A stretch of 64,000 nt of DNA, taken from NCBI RefSeq assembly GCF_000197735.1, contig NC_014550.1, forward strand, positions 3,658,001 through 3,722,000. Direction: 5' to 3'. Positions 51,280 to 61,206 of this stretch are shown piece by piece. A model generated the notes under the pieces. The model searched no databases. It was not told the DNA's origin and saw nothing but the letters and a program-made list of their open reading frames with translations. The position numbers and the translations under genes are program-made. The number at the start of each line of letters is the position of its first letter. Positions within the stretch are counted from its first letter, which is position 1. Source of the stretch: Glutamicibacter arilaitensis Re117. Its GTDB lineage: Bacteria; Actinomycetota; Actinomycetes; Actinomycetales; Micrococcaceae.

Positions 51280-51659
51280 CTGCGCACCCCTTCGTGGATC
51301 GCTTCGTCGGAATCTGCGCGGGCATAAAAAGTGTGTCCAGCGCCACATTCACACACTAGCCGTGGACTGACCCGCTGCCAAGCAACGGCGCGACGTGCGC
51401 CGCCAGGACTGCAACCGGTCGCTTAATTCGGCGGACAGCTCCGTAAGGTACAGCAAGCTTTTCTCCTCCAGCCCGCCTTTGCTGAATTAATGCACGCCGC
51501 AAGAACGTTAGAGACTCGGGTTCATAGCCGCGATCTCATTCATACTTGTAGACTCTCAATCGACCCAGAATAAGTATTTCACCCTCTTGGATTGCCGCGT
51601 TAGAGTTGCCAGCAAGCGTCTTCTGCGCATTCGACGCGCGGTCCGACGATCGGAGCACC
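51280..51659. other. Divergent promoter region, no gene
   Basis: No ORF with support. It separates the acyl-CoA synthetase from catR and carries the 14-bp motif listed separately. Confidence 0.5.
51569..51582. promoter_or_regulatory. Motif shared with the catA promoter region
   Basis: AATAAGTATTTCAC at 51569-51582 lies 78 bp before the catR start. The identical 14 bases occur at 54057-54070, 103 bp before the catA start. A shared operator, perhaps for the LysR-type CatR, is the likely meaning. Confidence 0.5.
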
Positions 51660-52586
51660 ATGGACACCAGACTAATCCGCTACTTCGTCGCGGTCGCCGA
51701 AGAGCGCCACTTCGGCCGCGCGGCGGCGCGCCTGCATATAGCGCAGCCTCCGCTCTCCCAGCAGATCAAGCAGCTCGAGGAGACGCTTAATACCCAGCTG
51801 CTGATCCGCACCACCCGCAAGGTGGAACTGACCAACGCCGGAGAGCTGCTGCTGACCCGCGGACGCATCCTGCTCGAAGAGCTCGAACAGCTCTCCCGCG
51901 ACGTGCGTACCGTGGGCGATGGCGCCCTGGGCGTGCTGCGCCTGGGCTCGACCGGCAGCGCCACCTCGCGCATCATGCCCAAGCTCATCGAGAGCAGCTC
52001 GCAGCAGATGCCCGGACTGCAGCTGAATGTGCAAGGCGAAATGCTCACCCCGCAGATGGTCGAAGGCCTGGTCGAAGGCCGGCTGGATCTGGCCATCTTG
52101 CGCCCACCGGTGCGCGGCACCGAGGTGGACTACATGCTGCTGGACCGCGACCACCTGGCCGTGGCGCTGCCGCTGGACCACCCGCTGTGCGCCTACGAGG
52201 AGCTGGACCTGGAACAGCTGGCTGGCGAGAAGTTCATCTGCTACCCGCCTTCTTCCGCAGTGAACAGCATCATCGTGGATTCCTGCCGCCGCGTGGGCTT
52301 CGTCCCGCGGGTCGCGCAGGTGGCCAGCGAGACCTCTACCCTGCTCACCTTCGTCGCCGCTGGACTGGGCATCGGACTGCTGCCGACCACGCACTATCTG
52401 CCGCACAGCAACCGGATCACCTTCCGGCCGCTGCGCAATGCCCCTGCCGTCGATCTGGCGATCGCCTGGCGAGCGGGCAACGAATCTGCGCTGGTGCGCA
52501 ACTTCTTGGAACTTTGCAAAGAACTATTCCCCGCGAAAAATACCGTCGAAGAAAGGCTGGAACCCCTTGAGAATCCAGCGGATTGA
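51660..52586 (+). CDS. catR: LysR-type regulator of catechol degradation
   Basis: 308 residues from ATG 51660, the start that gives the standard LysR N-terminus (MDTRLIRYFVAVAEERHFGR). HTH about 18-60 with PPLSQQIKQLEETLN; effector domain about 90-300. It reads into muconate cycloisomerase with a 20-bp overlap, so catR, catB and catC form one operon. CatR/BenM proteins respond to cis,cis-muconate; specificity here is inferred from linkage. Confidence 0.85.
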   Translation: MDTRLIRYFVAVAEERHFGRAAARLHIAQPPLSQQIKQLEETLNTQLLIRTTRKVELTNAGELLLTRGRILLEELEQLSRDVRTVGDGALGVLRLGSTGSATSRIMPKLIESSSQQMPGLQLNVQGEMLTPQMVEGLVEGRLDLAILRPPVRGTEVDYMLLDRDHLAVALPLDHPLCAYEELDLEQLAGEKFICYPPSSAVNSIIVDSCRRVGFVPRVAQVASETSTLLTFVAAGLGIGLLPTTHYLPHSNRITFRPLRNAPAVDLAIAWRAGNESALVRNFLELCKELFPAKNTVEERLEPLENPAD

Positions 52587-53688
52587 ATCAATCCCCTACG
52601 CCATTCCGTACAACCACCCGCTGCGCTTTGCCAGCGGCGAGGTGCACACCGCGGACCACGTGCTCATCCGCGTGCACACCGATGAGGGCGTGATCGGCAC
52701 CGCCGACGCGCCACCGCGCCCGTACACCTACGGCGAAACCCAGAAGTCCATCGTCGCGATCGTGCAGGACGTTTTCGCCCCGCAGCTGATCGGCGTGGAC
52801 ATCATGGACCGCGCGAAGATCCGTCAGGTGCTGGATCGGACCATCCACAACCAGGTGGCCAAGGGCGCGCTGGACATCGCCGTCTGGGATGCCATCGGCC
52901 AGGCGCTGGGCACCCCGGCGCACAAGCTGCTCGGCGGCTTCACCGACTCGATGCGCGTGAGCCACATGCTCGGCTTCAAGCCGGCCCGGGAACTGCTCGA
53001 CGAGGCCCTGCGCTTCGGTGAGCAGTACGGCATCACCACCTTCAAGCTCAAGGTCGGCCGCCGCCCGCTCGCCCTGGACATCGAGGCCTGTCGCGTGCTG
53101 CGCGAAGGGCTGGGCGAGGACGTGGAGCTCTACCTGGACGCCAACCGCGGCTGGAGCGCGAACGAGTCCATGGAGGTGCTGCGCCAGACCGAGGGCCTGG
53201 GCCTGAGCCTGCTCGAAGAGCCGTGCGATGCCAAGGAAGCGATGAGCCGACGCCGTCTGGTCGAACGCTCCCCGATCCCGATCGTCGCCGACGAGTCCGC
53301 GCCCACCGCGGGCGATGCCTCGCGCGAGCTGCTCTCCGGCGGCGCCAACGCGATCTGCATCAAGACCGCCCGTTCGGGCTTCACCGAAGCCACCGAGATC
53401 CTGGGCCTGTGCACCGGACTGGGCGTGGATGTCACCATGGGCAATCAGATCGACACCCAGGTCGGCTCGCTGGCCACCGTCACCTTCGGCGCCGCCTTCG
53501 AAGCCACCAGCCGCCGCGCCGGCGAACTGTCCAACTTCCTGGACATGGCCGATGACCTGCTGGCCGAACCACTGCAGATCGTCAACGGCCGCATTTCGGT
53601 ACGCACCGTGCCCGGCGTGGGAGCGGCGATCGACGAATCCAAGCTGGCGCGTTACCGCCAGGACCACGTACTTTCCACCTCGAACTAA
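52567..53688 (+). CDS. catB: Muconate cycloisomerase
   Basis: 373 residues from a TTG at 52567, inside the end of catR; no ATG is close and the protein begins at the expected family point. Enolase-superfamily residues are all present: K-x-K at 160-162, metal ligands Asp191, Glu217 and Asp242, and Lys266. It converts cis,cis-muconate to muconolactone. catC follows 12 bp later. Confidence 0.9.
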   Translation: MRIQRIESIPYAIPYNHPLRFASGEVHTADHVLIRVHTDEGVIGTADAPPRPYTYGETQKSIVAIVQDVFAPQLIGVDIMDRAKIRQVLDRTIHNQVAKGALDIAVWDAIGQALGTPAHKLLGGFTDSMRVSHMLGFKPARELLDEALRFGEQYGITTFKLKVGRRPLALDIEACRVLREGLGEDVELYLDANRGWSANESMEVLRQTEGLGLSLLEEPCDAKEAMSRRRLVERSPIPIVADESAPTAGDASRELLSGGANAICIKTARSGFTEATEILGLCTGLGVDVTMGNQIDTQVGSLATVTFGAAFEATSRRAGELSNFLDMADDLLAEPLQIVNGRISVRTVPGVGAAIDESKLARYRQDHVLSTSN

Positions 53689-53700
53689 AGGAGATGCACC

Positions 53701-53979
53701 ATGTTGTTCCTTGCCCGTATGGACGTTGTTTTCCCAGATCACTTGACCGCCGAGCAGGTCGCCGATTTCCAGGCTCGAGAGAAGGAATACTCCGCGAGCC
53801 TGCAGCGCAGCGGCAAGATGCAGGGCATCTGGCGCGTGGTCGGCGAGTACGCGAACCACTCGCTGTACAACGTCGAGTCCAACGACGAGCTGCACGAAAT
53901 CCTCAGCGGATTCCCGATGTATCCATACATGAAGATCAAGGTCACCCCACTGGCCAAGCACCCTAATTCGCTGGTCTAG
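53701..53979 (+). CDS. catC: Muconolactone delta-isomerase
   Basis: 92 residues, the standard CatC length. Begins MLFLARMDVVFPDHL and contains GIWRVVGEYANHSLYNVESN and LSGFPMYPYMKIKVTPLAKHP, all typical. It isomerises muconolactone to beta-ketoadipate enol-lactone. An AAAGGAG site lies 6 bases before the ATG. Last gene of the catR-B-C operon. Confidence 0.95.
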   Translation: MLFLARMDVVFPDHLTAEQVADFQAREKEYSASLQRSGKMQGIWRVVGEYANHSLYNVESNDELHEILSGFPMYPYMKIKVTPLAKHPNSLV

Positions 53980-54025
53980 AACGCATCCAGGGCGCCGGCG
54001 CCAGACCGTGTCCCAGCCCACAAGT

Positions 54026-54104
54026 ATTGATATTCAAAACGTGTCAATTGGTGGCAAATAAGTATTTCACTCATCAAGAACACTGCATTACATTGAATAT
54101 CAAT
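54026..54104. promoter_or_regulatory. 12-bp inverted repeat in the catA upstream region
   Basis: ATTGATATTCAA (54026-54037) and TTGAATATCAAT (54093-54104) are exact reverse complements. The motif shared with the catR promoter (54057-54070) lies between them. They sit 69-147 bp before catA. A looped operator or two half-sites for a dimeric regulator would fit. Confidence 0.55.
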
Positions 54105-54172
54105 CACCCAAGATGGCGGGGGTCACACTATGGATCCCCGTACGTCACACCACAGAATTTAGGGGAGTCACC

Positions 54173-55030
54173 ATGACCATCGAAACTCCAGCAGACGCAA
54201 CTGCAGCCAAGTCCGGCAACGCCGCCACCGACAGCTTCCGCAACTCCGGCAAGCTCGCCAAGGTCGATGCTTCAACCGAACGCGTGAACCTGCTTGCTTC
54301 CAAGCTCGTCAAGGCCGCCAATGACATCATCCTCGAAGAGCGCGTGAGCTACGACGAGTTCAACGCCCTGAAAGCATGGTTGATCAAGGTCGGCGACGAC
54401 GGCGAATGGCCACTGTTCCTGGACGTTTGGCTGGAACACTCGGTGGAAGAGGTCGCTACCGACCACCGCGAAGGCAACAAGGGCTCGATCGAAGGCCCTT
54501 ACTACGTGCCCGAAGCTCCTTCCCAGAACTCCCCTGCCACCATCTCGATGCGCGAAGACGAGAAGGGCACCAACCTGCTCTTCCAGGGCCAGGTCCGCTC
54601 GACCGACGGCTCTGCATTGAAGAACGCCAAGATCGAGCTGTGGCACGCAGACGAAGAGGGCTTCTACTCGCAGTTCGCTCCCGGCATCCCGGAGTGGAAC
54701 CTGCGCGGCACCTTCATCGCCGACGAGGAAGGCAACTTCCAGATCAACACCATGCAGCCAGCTCCGTACCAGATCCCAACCGACGGTGCCTGCGGCCAGC
54801 TGATCGCCGCTGCCGGCTGGCACGCATGGCGACCAGCCCATCTGCACCTGAAGGTTTCAGCCGAGGGCCACGAGCTGCTCACCGCCCAGCTGTACTTCCC
54901 GGGCGACGAGCACAACGATGACGACATCGCAAGCGCCGTGAAGCCGGAACTGCTGCTGGACGTCCAGCCAGCCGAGTCGGGCAACGGCAAGCAGGTCACC
55001 TACGACTTCGTACTTGACCCAGTGAAGTAA
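54173..55030 (+). CDS. catA: Catechol 1,2-dioxygenase (intradiol)
   Basis: 285 residues from ATG 54173, preceded by AGGGGAG; an upstream frame lacks a ribosome site. The non-heme Fe(III) ligands align as Tyr165 (GFYSQF), Tyr199 (PAPYQIP), His223 and His225 (RPAHLHL). It opens catechol between the hydroxyls to cis,cis-muconate, feeding CatB and CatC. Own promoter region with an inverted repeat and a terminator hairpin after the stop. Confidence 0.95.
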   Translation: MTIETPADATAAKSGNAATDSFRNSGKLAKVDASTERVNLLASKLVKAANDIILEERVSYDEFNALKAWLIKVGDDGEWPLFLDVWLEHSVEEVATDHREGNKGSIEGPYYVPEAPSQNSPATISMREDEKGTNLLFQGQVRSTDGSALKNAKIELWHADEEGFYSQFAPGIPEWNLRGTFIADEEGNFQINTMQPAPYQIPTDGACGQLIAAAGWHAWRPAHLHLKVSAEGHELLTAQLYFPGDEHNDDDIASAVKPELLLDVQPAESGNGKQVTYDFVLDPVK

Positions 55031-55044
55031 ATCCGAAGCAGAAG

Positions 55045-55086
55045 AAGCACCGCATCACGCGCAACGAGGGGCGTGAGGCGGTGCTT
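55045..55086 (+). terminator. Terminator after catA
   Basis: AAGCACCGC (55045-55053) pairs with GCGGTGCTT (55078-55086), with inner TCACGC/GCGTGA. Followed by GCTTCATTT. Fifteen bp after the stop. Confidence 0.75.
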
Positions 55087-55133
55087 GCTTCATTTAATGC
55101 CTCGGTTGACCAGCGCGAGGTTAGGCTACTGAC

Positions 55134-55634
55134 ATGCGTAAACTTCTAGCCATCAGCGGATTCGCCATAATTGCGGCTTACGCTGTTTATGGCGCCCTGC
55201 TCGCGAACAACTGGGCAGTGGAAGCCGCCAGCGGAATTCCTTTGGATGAAACCATCGTGGCGATGTCAGCCGCGGGGCAGGGCTACAGCTCGCGCGGCGG
55301 CTGGGTCTTCGCCTGCGCTGGAATCATCCTCGCGATTTCATGGCTACTCGTGACGCTTACCCCGAAATTCCAGCTGCCCGGCTGGGTCGCCGCCGGACTC
55401 TGGGGCCTGATTGTCGCGCTAGGAGCACCCACGTACTTCTTCACTGCTTTCGGCAACATAAATTCAGTGGGCGATACCTTTGAGGACTGGAATGCTGGTG
55501 CAGCCTTCGCCCTTGAAGCACCGCTATACACTGCCAGCATCCTCGCCGGCGTTCTGCTCGCTACTATGGCGGCCATTGGAACCTGGTCCGCATTTTCCGG
55601 TACTTCACGGCCCCTTCGTCCAACCGGCAGCTAG
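55134..55634 (+). CDS. Four-helix membrane protein, unknown
   Basis: 166 residues. Hydrophobic segments about 5-25, 60-78, 86-105 and 128-152. No motif or family recognised. Stands alone between the catA terminator and the HNH gene. Confidence 0.65.
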   Translation: MRKLLAISGFAIIAAYAVYGALLANNWAVEAASGIPLDETIVAMSAAGQGYSSRGGWVFACAGIILAISWLLVTLTPKFQLPGWVAAGLWGLIVALGAPTYFFTAFGNINSVGDTFEDWNAGAAFALEAPLYTASILAGVLLATMAAIGTWSAFSGTSRPLRPTGS

Positions 55635-55778
55635 ACTTTCAGGCTGCGCCACCTGACTCGAAACGCTGATTTACCCCAAGGCGCCAGCTGAAATTACGGT
55701 CGAATAAACTTTCTATGAGTTACCCACAATTCGACTTGAATCAGAACAAAACGTCGGTGCTTAGCAGGAAAATTAACT

Positions 55779-57338
55779 ATGAGTATTCCTGCATATCTAG
55801 AAGACCGCGACGGAGAACACCGTCTTCCACTGCGCCCACCGGGCACCCGTGAAGAGTCGCATAGGACTTCCGCTGAGGAGGCCGAACGCGAACACCAAAC
55901 GTTCTTAGGGACGCTTAAGCAGACCGCCCTTGAGCTTTTCGATGCCGGGCCCATTAACGGCCCTACCGACGCGCTGGAGGCCCTGAAGAAAATCCAGCGG
56001 CTGCAGAGCAGTACCGAAGCCGCTATCGCCTACATCATGGCCGACGGAGTGGAACACGTCAGCGAATCGTTCAATGACCTGATATCGACCGAACACCCGC
56101 ACTCCGCCGATGAAGAAACAGCAGCCGCGAAAAGCGCCGCATGCTACGGCGTGGACCGCGGCAGCGAGCAGATCATCAACTCCAACTTCATCGCCGAATC
56201 CTCCGTCGCACTGCGCGAGAGCAACCGCAAGGTATCCAAACGGATGTTCCATGCCAAGGGCTTGCGGCATGTCTGCAAGAACACCCTCGCGGCTCTGGCT
56301 GCAGGCGAGATCACCGTCAAGGCGGCCCACGATATCGTCAAATTCTGCCAAGATCTCTCTCCCGAGCAGATCTCGCTCATGGAACAAATTCTGCTGCCCA
56401 TGGCGAAGACGGCCCCGGATGAAGCCATCTACCAACGGGCTCGACGCCTGCACGACCGCCTTAATCCCGATTCAGCGGAGAACCGGCAGAGGAACGCGTT
56501 AGCTGCCCGCAACGTCCGGATGTGGAACGACGAGGATGGCATGGCCACCTTGCAACTTCATCACAGCGCTGATGTCATCCATTCAATCAACAACTCCATC
56601 AAACACGTGGCCAGCCAGATCACTGATCCTAAGGACTCACGCACCCAGGCCCAGGTTGAAGCCGATGCTTTCGCGGACGTCTATCTCAATGGTTGGCCCG
56701 GAACGGAAGCGATGCCGCTGAAACCACGGGTCTCCATCACTATTCCTGCTTTAGAAATGCTGGCCAATCCCTCTCGCGGCCTTGCTGAATTGGAAGGCTA
56801 CGGACCGATCCCCCTAGGCGTGGCTCTAAAGATCGCAGCTGATGCTCCGTCATTCCAACGGGTCCTGACAGACCCTTGGACCGGGGCTGCGATTGACGTG
56901 GAACCCAAAAGGTACCGACCTTCCCAAGGACTGCGGGATTTGCTGCGCCACCGCGACCAGCATTGCGGCTTCCCCGGATGTCGTCGTCCGGCAGATAGCT
57001 CAGAAATTGATCATATAGAAGCGTATGGGCAGGGCGGGCACACCACCCGGCAGAATACGCATCTCTTATGCAAACAGCATCAGATGTTCAAGCACGCTCT
57101 GGGCTGGAAGGTCCTTGCTTGTCCTGACGGTTCCAAAACATGGATTTCACCGCATGGCCTGCGTTCAATCACGATTCCTGAGAGCGTGAGCAACGTGGAG
57201 AACTTTGACCATCTCAATGATCACTGCCCTCAGCGTCCTGAAGATGAAACAACACCCGTAGTTCGGTTGACTCCGGAAACACGACGAGTTCTGAGCCTCG
57301 ACCAGGATGAAGATCTTCCCGACACCGGAACCGGATAG
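55779..57338 (+). CDS. DUF222/13E12-repeat protein with HNH nuclease domain
   Basis: 519 residues. DUF222 region about 60-370. The C-terminal HNH motif reads CGFPGCRRPADSSEIDHIEA, then GGHTTRQNTHLLCKQHQMFKH (about 395-440) with the paired cysteines and the DH, N and H residues in place. These proteins occur in many copies in actinobacterial genomes and are presumed nucleases, often linked to mobile DNA; biological role unproven. Confidence 0.9.
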   Translation: MSIPAYLEDRDGEHRLPLRPPGTREESHRTSAEEAEREHQTFLGTLKQTALELFDAGPINGPTDALEALKKIQRLQSSTEAAIAYIMADGVEHVSESFNDLISTEHPHSADEETAAAKSAACYGVDRGSEQIINSNFIAESSVALRESNRKVSKRMFHAKGLRHVCKNTLAALAAGEITVKAAHDIVKFCQDLSPEQISLMEQILLPMAKTAPDEAIYQRARRLHDRLNPDSAENRQRNALAARNVRMWNDEDGMATLQLHHSADVIHSINNSIKHVASQITDPKDSRTQAQVEADAFADVYLNGWPGTEAMPLKPRVSITIPALEMLANPSRGLAELEGYGPIPLGVALKIAADAPSFQRVLTDPWTGAAIDVEPKRYRPSQGLRDLLRHRDQHCGFPGCRRPADSSEIDHIEAYGQGGHTTRQNTHLLCKQHQMFKHALGWKVLACPDGSKTWISPHGLRSITIPESVSNVENFDHLNDHCPQRPEDETTPVVRLTPETRRVLSLDQDEDLPDTGTG

Positions 57339-57528
57339 CCCCTTCGCGAAGCTTGAATCTTGAGTGACAAATTTTTTCAGTCACTAGAACCACCACACCA
57401 CCTATAGACCCGACGGAAGCAGCCTCATCGAAGCTACTCGCGTGGCAGGCTACGGCCAGAATCCGGTTCCCGACGCTTAACACTTTTCCCGGTGGTGCTG
57501 AATGAAAATAAATTGCAGTCAGAAGCTT

Positions 57529-58608
57529 CTAACTCCTCCGGATGCGGTTGGCGCGGGCCTGATCGGATTCGCCCACCGGTGCGAAGCAGTAGATGGTGAC
57601 CTCGGTCTTGTCCACGGCGACCGGGCGGAAGACGCGGATCTGCGAGCCGAACTGGTCCATCAGGTACACGTTCGGGTACAGACACAAGTTGCGGGAGATG
57701 CCGATCATCCAGTCGGCCTGGCCTCGCCGTGCTTGGCGACCAGCTCGTCGCGCTTTTCAGCCAGCGGACGGTTGGCCGGGTCCAGCCATTCGGTCCAGAG
57801 CAGCAGGTGGCCGTTCTCGAACGAGTAGTAGCCGCCCTTCTGCTTGTCCCAGCCACCGGCGTCCATGATCTTGGTGTCGTTCGAGGATTCGCCGTTGGCG
57901 CGGCGGGCCTGGGTGGCGGCGTAGTTCCAGTGGGTTGCAGAGACGTGGTAGCCGTCGGCGCCGTTTTCGGCCTGCAGCTTCCAGTTGCCGTCATAGGTGT
58001 AGGTCGAGGCGCCGCGCAGCACTTCCAAGCCTACTTCGGACTGGTCAACCACCATGTCGAGGATCTTGGTGGCCTCGCCCAGGTGCTCCTCCAGGGGCAG
58101 CACATCTTCCTTCAGCGAGCCGAAGAGGAAGCCGCGGTAATTCTCGAAGCGGGCGACCTTGGTCAGGTCATGCGAGCCGTCCTTGTTGAACTGCTCGGGC
58201 TAGCCGGCACCGCGCGAGTCCTTGACCTTGAGCAGCCTGCCGGAGTATGTTGAAGGTCCAGCCGTGGAACGGGCAGGTGAAGGTGGTGCGGCTATCAGTC
58301 TTGCGGCGGCACACCATGGCACCGCGGTGGCTGCAGGCATTGATCAGCGCGTTCAGTTCACCCTGCTAGTTGCGCGAGATGATGATCGGCTGGCGGCCGA
58401 TGTTGGTGGTGTAGTAGTCACCGATGTTGGGGATCTGGGACTCGTGGGCCAGGTAAACCCAGTTGCCCTCCCAGATGTGCCTCATTTCCATCTCGAAGAT
58501 CTCTTCATCGGTGAAGATATTTCGATTGGCGCGGAACTCTCCGGTTTCCGGGCTGTCGACCAGTGCGTTATCCAGCAGGCTGGATACCTCATTCAGGGTT
58601 TCAGTCAT
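57529..58608 (-). pseudogene. benA: Benzoate 1,2-dioxygenase large subunit, decayed
   Basis: Starts normally at 58608 ([29 protein letters not shown]). An amber codon at 58366-58368 replaces a residue before [17 protein letters not shown]. The Rieske motif CSHRG...CPFHGW is still readable. A frameshift follows, then a second TAG, then a long intact stretch ([17 protein letters not shown]) and another frameshift before [15 protein letters not shown]. The C-terminal part after ANRIRR is missing. At least two nonsense codons, two frameshifts and a truncation; benB, benC and benD are absent. Confidence 0.9.
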
Positions 58609-58783
58609 GGCGTGGTGTGCTCCGTCCATTCAAGGCTCGTTTTAAGGGGAAAACCGCTGCAGCCGGTTTGCATGGATTCAACCTTGGCAGAAAGTGAGGG
58701 CGGTCACACTAGGGTTATGCCTAGGCTTGGACTAGGCATCTGATCACTATGTTTTCAAGCATCTGAATCCACACCTGTCGCCT

Positions 58784-60265
58784 ATGAATTCGGCGGAGTA
58801 TCCTTTTGCTACGACCTCCCGCCCACCTTTAGAAGCAGCCTTGCCCATGCGCGAAGAAGAAGCCCCGGACCTTCCCGCGGCCCGCAGCCAGAACCCCGAA
58901 GTTCCGCGGCAGGGCCAGCGCTCCTTCCTGCACATCCTGGCCAATACCGCCGTCGCAAACCTCACCACCAGCTACCTGTGGTTCGCGCTGACCTTCTGGG
59001 TGTATCTGGAAACCGAAAACGTCATGGCCACCGGCATCATCGGCGGCGCCTTCATGCTGCTGATCGCCGGATTCTCCATGATTTTCGGAACCATCGTGGA
59101 TAATCACCGCAAGAAGTCGGTGTTCGTGTTCTCCGCACTGGTCACCGCGGTGGCCTTTGCCCTGGCCGGGCTGATCTACCTCTGGCTGCCCACCGAGGAC
59201 ATCTTGAATATCGGCGGCTGGCAGTTCTGGATCTTCTGCCTGGTCATCCTGTTCGGTGCGATCGTTGAGCAGATGCGCGGCATCGCGCTGTCCACCACCG
59301 TCACCCTGCTGATCCCGGTGGAGCGCCACGCCAATGCCAACGGACTGGTCGGCACCGTCCAGGGCATCGCTTTCATCATCACCAGCGTGTTTTCCGGGCT
59401 GTCCATCGGCCTGCTGGGGATGGGGTGGACACTGGTCATCGCAATTGCGATGGTCGTGATTACATTGCTGCACCTTCTGGGAATTTCCATCCCCGAGCAG
59501 GAGCCAGAAAAGGAAGAAGGCCTCACAAAGACCAGCGACCTGCGCCTGGGCTTCACGACGGTCATGGCGATCCCAGGCCTGTTCGCGCTGATCATCTTCT
59601 CGATGTTCAACAATTTCATCGGCGGCATCTACATGGCTTTGATGGACCCCTACGGGCTGACCATCATGTCGGTCGAAGCCTGGGGCATCACCTTCGGGTT
59701 GGCCTCCACCGGCTTCATCATCGGAGGACTGGCCATTGCCAAATTCGGGCTTGGGCCCAATCCGATCCGCACCATGCTCTTATTGGTGGCCATCATGGGA
59801 TTCCTCGGAGCGGTCTTCACCATCCGGGAATGGACCTGGCTCTATGTGCTGGGGATCTGGCTCTACATGATGCTCATCCCGGCGGTGGAAGCCTCGGAGC
59901 AAACGGTGATCCAGAAGGTGGTCGCCTTCCGCCGCCAGGGCCGGGTGTTCGGCTTCGCCCAGATGATGGAAGCCGCCGCGGCTCCGATTACCGCCTTCCT
60001 GGTTGCCCCATTGGCCCAGTACCTGGTCATCCCCTATATGCGCTCGACGCAGGGAGATGAGCGCTTCGGCTGGCTGGTGGGACAGGGGCAGGCACGTGGA
60101 ATCGCCTTGATCTTCTTGGTCGGCGGGTTGATCATGGTTGTAGCGGCACTGCTAGCCATGGGCACCGGCCAGTACCGCAAGCTTTCTGCAATTTTCCAGG
60201 CCGAATCGCCCGCAACGCCCCAGGAGGCATCAGTTGCCAACGAGTCAGAAGACCCTTCCAAATAG
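58784..60265 (+). CDS. MFS transporter
   Basis: 493 residues; a start at codon 22 (58847) is also possible since neither has a clear ribosome site. About 45 polar residues precede twelve hydrophobic segments. MFS loop IVDNHRKKSVFVFSALV near 107-123. Resembles MFS efflux proteins rather than benzoate importers (no BenK-like motif seen). Translationally linked to the DUF1801 gene, which starts inside its end. Confidence 0.8.
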   Translation: MNSAEYPFATTSRPPLEAALPMREEEAPDLPAARSQNPEVPRQGQRSFLHILANTAVANLTTSYLWFALTFWVYLETENVMATGIIGGAFMLLIAGFSMIFGTIVDNHRKKSVFVFSALVTAVAFALAGLIYLWLPTEDILNIGGWQFWIFCLVILFGAIVEQMRGIALSTTVTLLIPVERHANANGLVGTVQGIAFIITSVFSGLSIGLLGMGWTLVIAIAMVVITLLHLLGISIPEQEPEKEEGLTKTSDLRLGFTTVMAIPGLFALIIFSMFNNFIGGIYMALMDPYGLTIMSVEAWGITFGLASTGFIIGGLAIAKFGLGPNPIRTMLLLVAIMGFLGAVFTIREWTWLYVLGIWLYMMLIPAVEASEQTVIQKVVAFRRQGRVFGFAQMMEAAAAPITAFLVAPLAQYLVIPYMRSTQGDERFGWLVGQGQARGIALIFLVGGLIMVVAALLAMGTGQYRKLSAIFQAESPATPQEASVANESEDPSK

Positions 60266-60659
60266 CGCGAGCGTTGAGGACTTCATCGAAGCTGCCACCC
60301 CGGAAAAACGCCGGATTGACGGGCACGAGCTGGATCGGATATTCCGCGAGGCCACCGGAGAGCAACCGGTGATGTGGGGGCCGAGCATCGTGGGCTACGG
60401 CAGCTACACCTACATCTCCCCTGCTAATGCGCGCACTACCGGCATCTGGCCCAAGACCGGCTTCTCGCCTCGCAAGGCCCAGCTCTCACTCTATGGTTTG
60501 AAGGACCTTCCCCAAGGAGCGTCGCTGCTGCCCCAGTTGGGAAAGTACACCGAGGGTGCCGGTTGCGTGTACGTGAAGAAGCTGGAGGACATTGATCTGG
60601 CGGTGCTGCGCGAGCTGATCGCCATTGCGGCCTCGCGGCAGGATGACCAGCCTCGCTAG
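60234..60659 (+). CDS. DUF1801 domain protein
   Basis: 141 residues from a TTG at 60234 with AGGAGG 7 bases upstream, overlapping the transporter end by 32 bp. Contains PVMWGPSIVGYGSYTY and GFSPRKAQLSLYGL, hallmark segments of DUF1801 (YdhG-like) proteins. Function of the family is not established. Probably cotranscribed with the transporter. Confidence 0.85.
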   Translation: MPTSQKTLPNSASVEDFIEAATPEKRRIDGHELDRIFREATGEQPVMWGPSIVGYGSYTYISPANARTTGIWPKTGFSPRKAQLSLYGLKDLPQGASLLPQLGKYTEGAGCVYVKKLEDIDLAVLRELIAIAASRQDDQPR

Positions 60660-60683
60660 TAACTGGGGTTTTCACCCCAGCGT

Positions 60684-61118
60684 CTAATTCGCAGCGGCAG
60701 GCCGGGATTTGGCCAAATGCCTGAAAATTGCACGTCCGCCTGCAACTGGGCCCAACACCATTAGCGTGGCACCGGCGCAGAGCGAAACGGCCACGGGTAT
60801 CTGCGGGCTGGCGGAATCCGGGAAGGCGTCAAAGAGCAGAAGCGTCCAGAAAAAGCCGGGAATTACACCGACCGCCAAGACAATGAAACTGAAAACCAGC
60901 GCGTGCAGCCAGCTCGTAGCTGCGCTGCCCAGCCAGGCCATGGCCCCGGCGACACCCAGCCATGGCAGCAATGGGAAAGCCAATGGCACCCAGAGCCCAG
61001 GTTCGGCCCACCATGGGGTTCCCGCGATCAGCGGATCCACGATGAGCATCAGCGCTGCGAAGAGCAGTCCACTGGATGCGGCAAGCCACGTCAATGGCGA
61101 TCTGTTTTCCCTGCCCAC
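60684..61118 (-). CDS. Small membrane protein, unknown
   Basis: 144 residues with four hydrophobic segments, about 10-30, 42-64, 70-94 and 108-128. No family recognised. Convergent with the DUF1801 gene, 24 bp between stops. Polar, basic C-terminus. Confidence 0.6.
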   Translation of the reverse strand: MGRENRSPLTWLAASSGLLFAALMLIVDPLIAGTPWWAEPGLWVPLAFPLLPWLGVAGAMAWLGSAATSWLHALVFSFIVLAVGVIPGFFWTLLLFDAFPDSASPQIPVAVSLCAGATLMVLGPVAGGRAIFRHLAKSRPAAAN

Positions 61119-61206
61119 TGCTGATCACCTGTCTGCTGCTGGAGAAGATGCTATTAGGTTGGTGTTGCCCGCAGCGCAATGCAGCTACGGGCAACATCCG
61201 CGTTGG

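Noticed and set aside
53991..54002. GGCGCCGGCGCC palindrome after catC as a terminator
   Set aside because: No loop or U-run; a self-complementary GC block of this size can arise by chance in this DNA.
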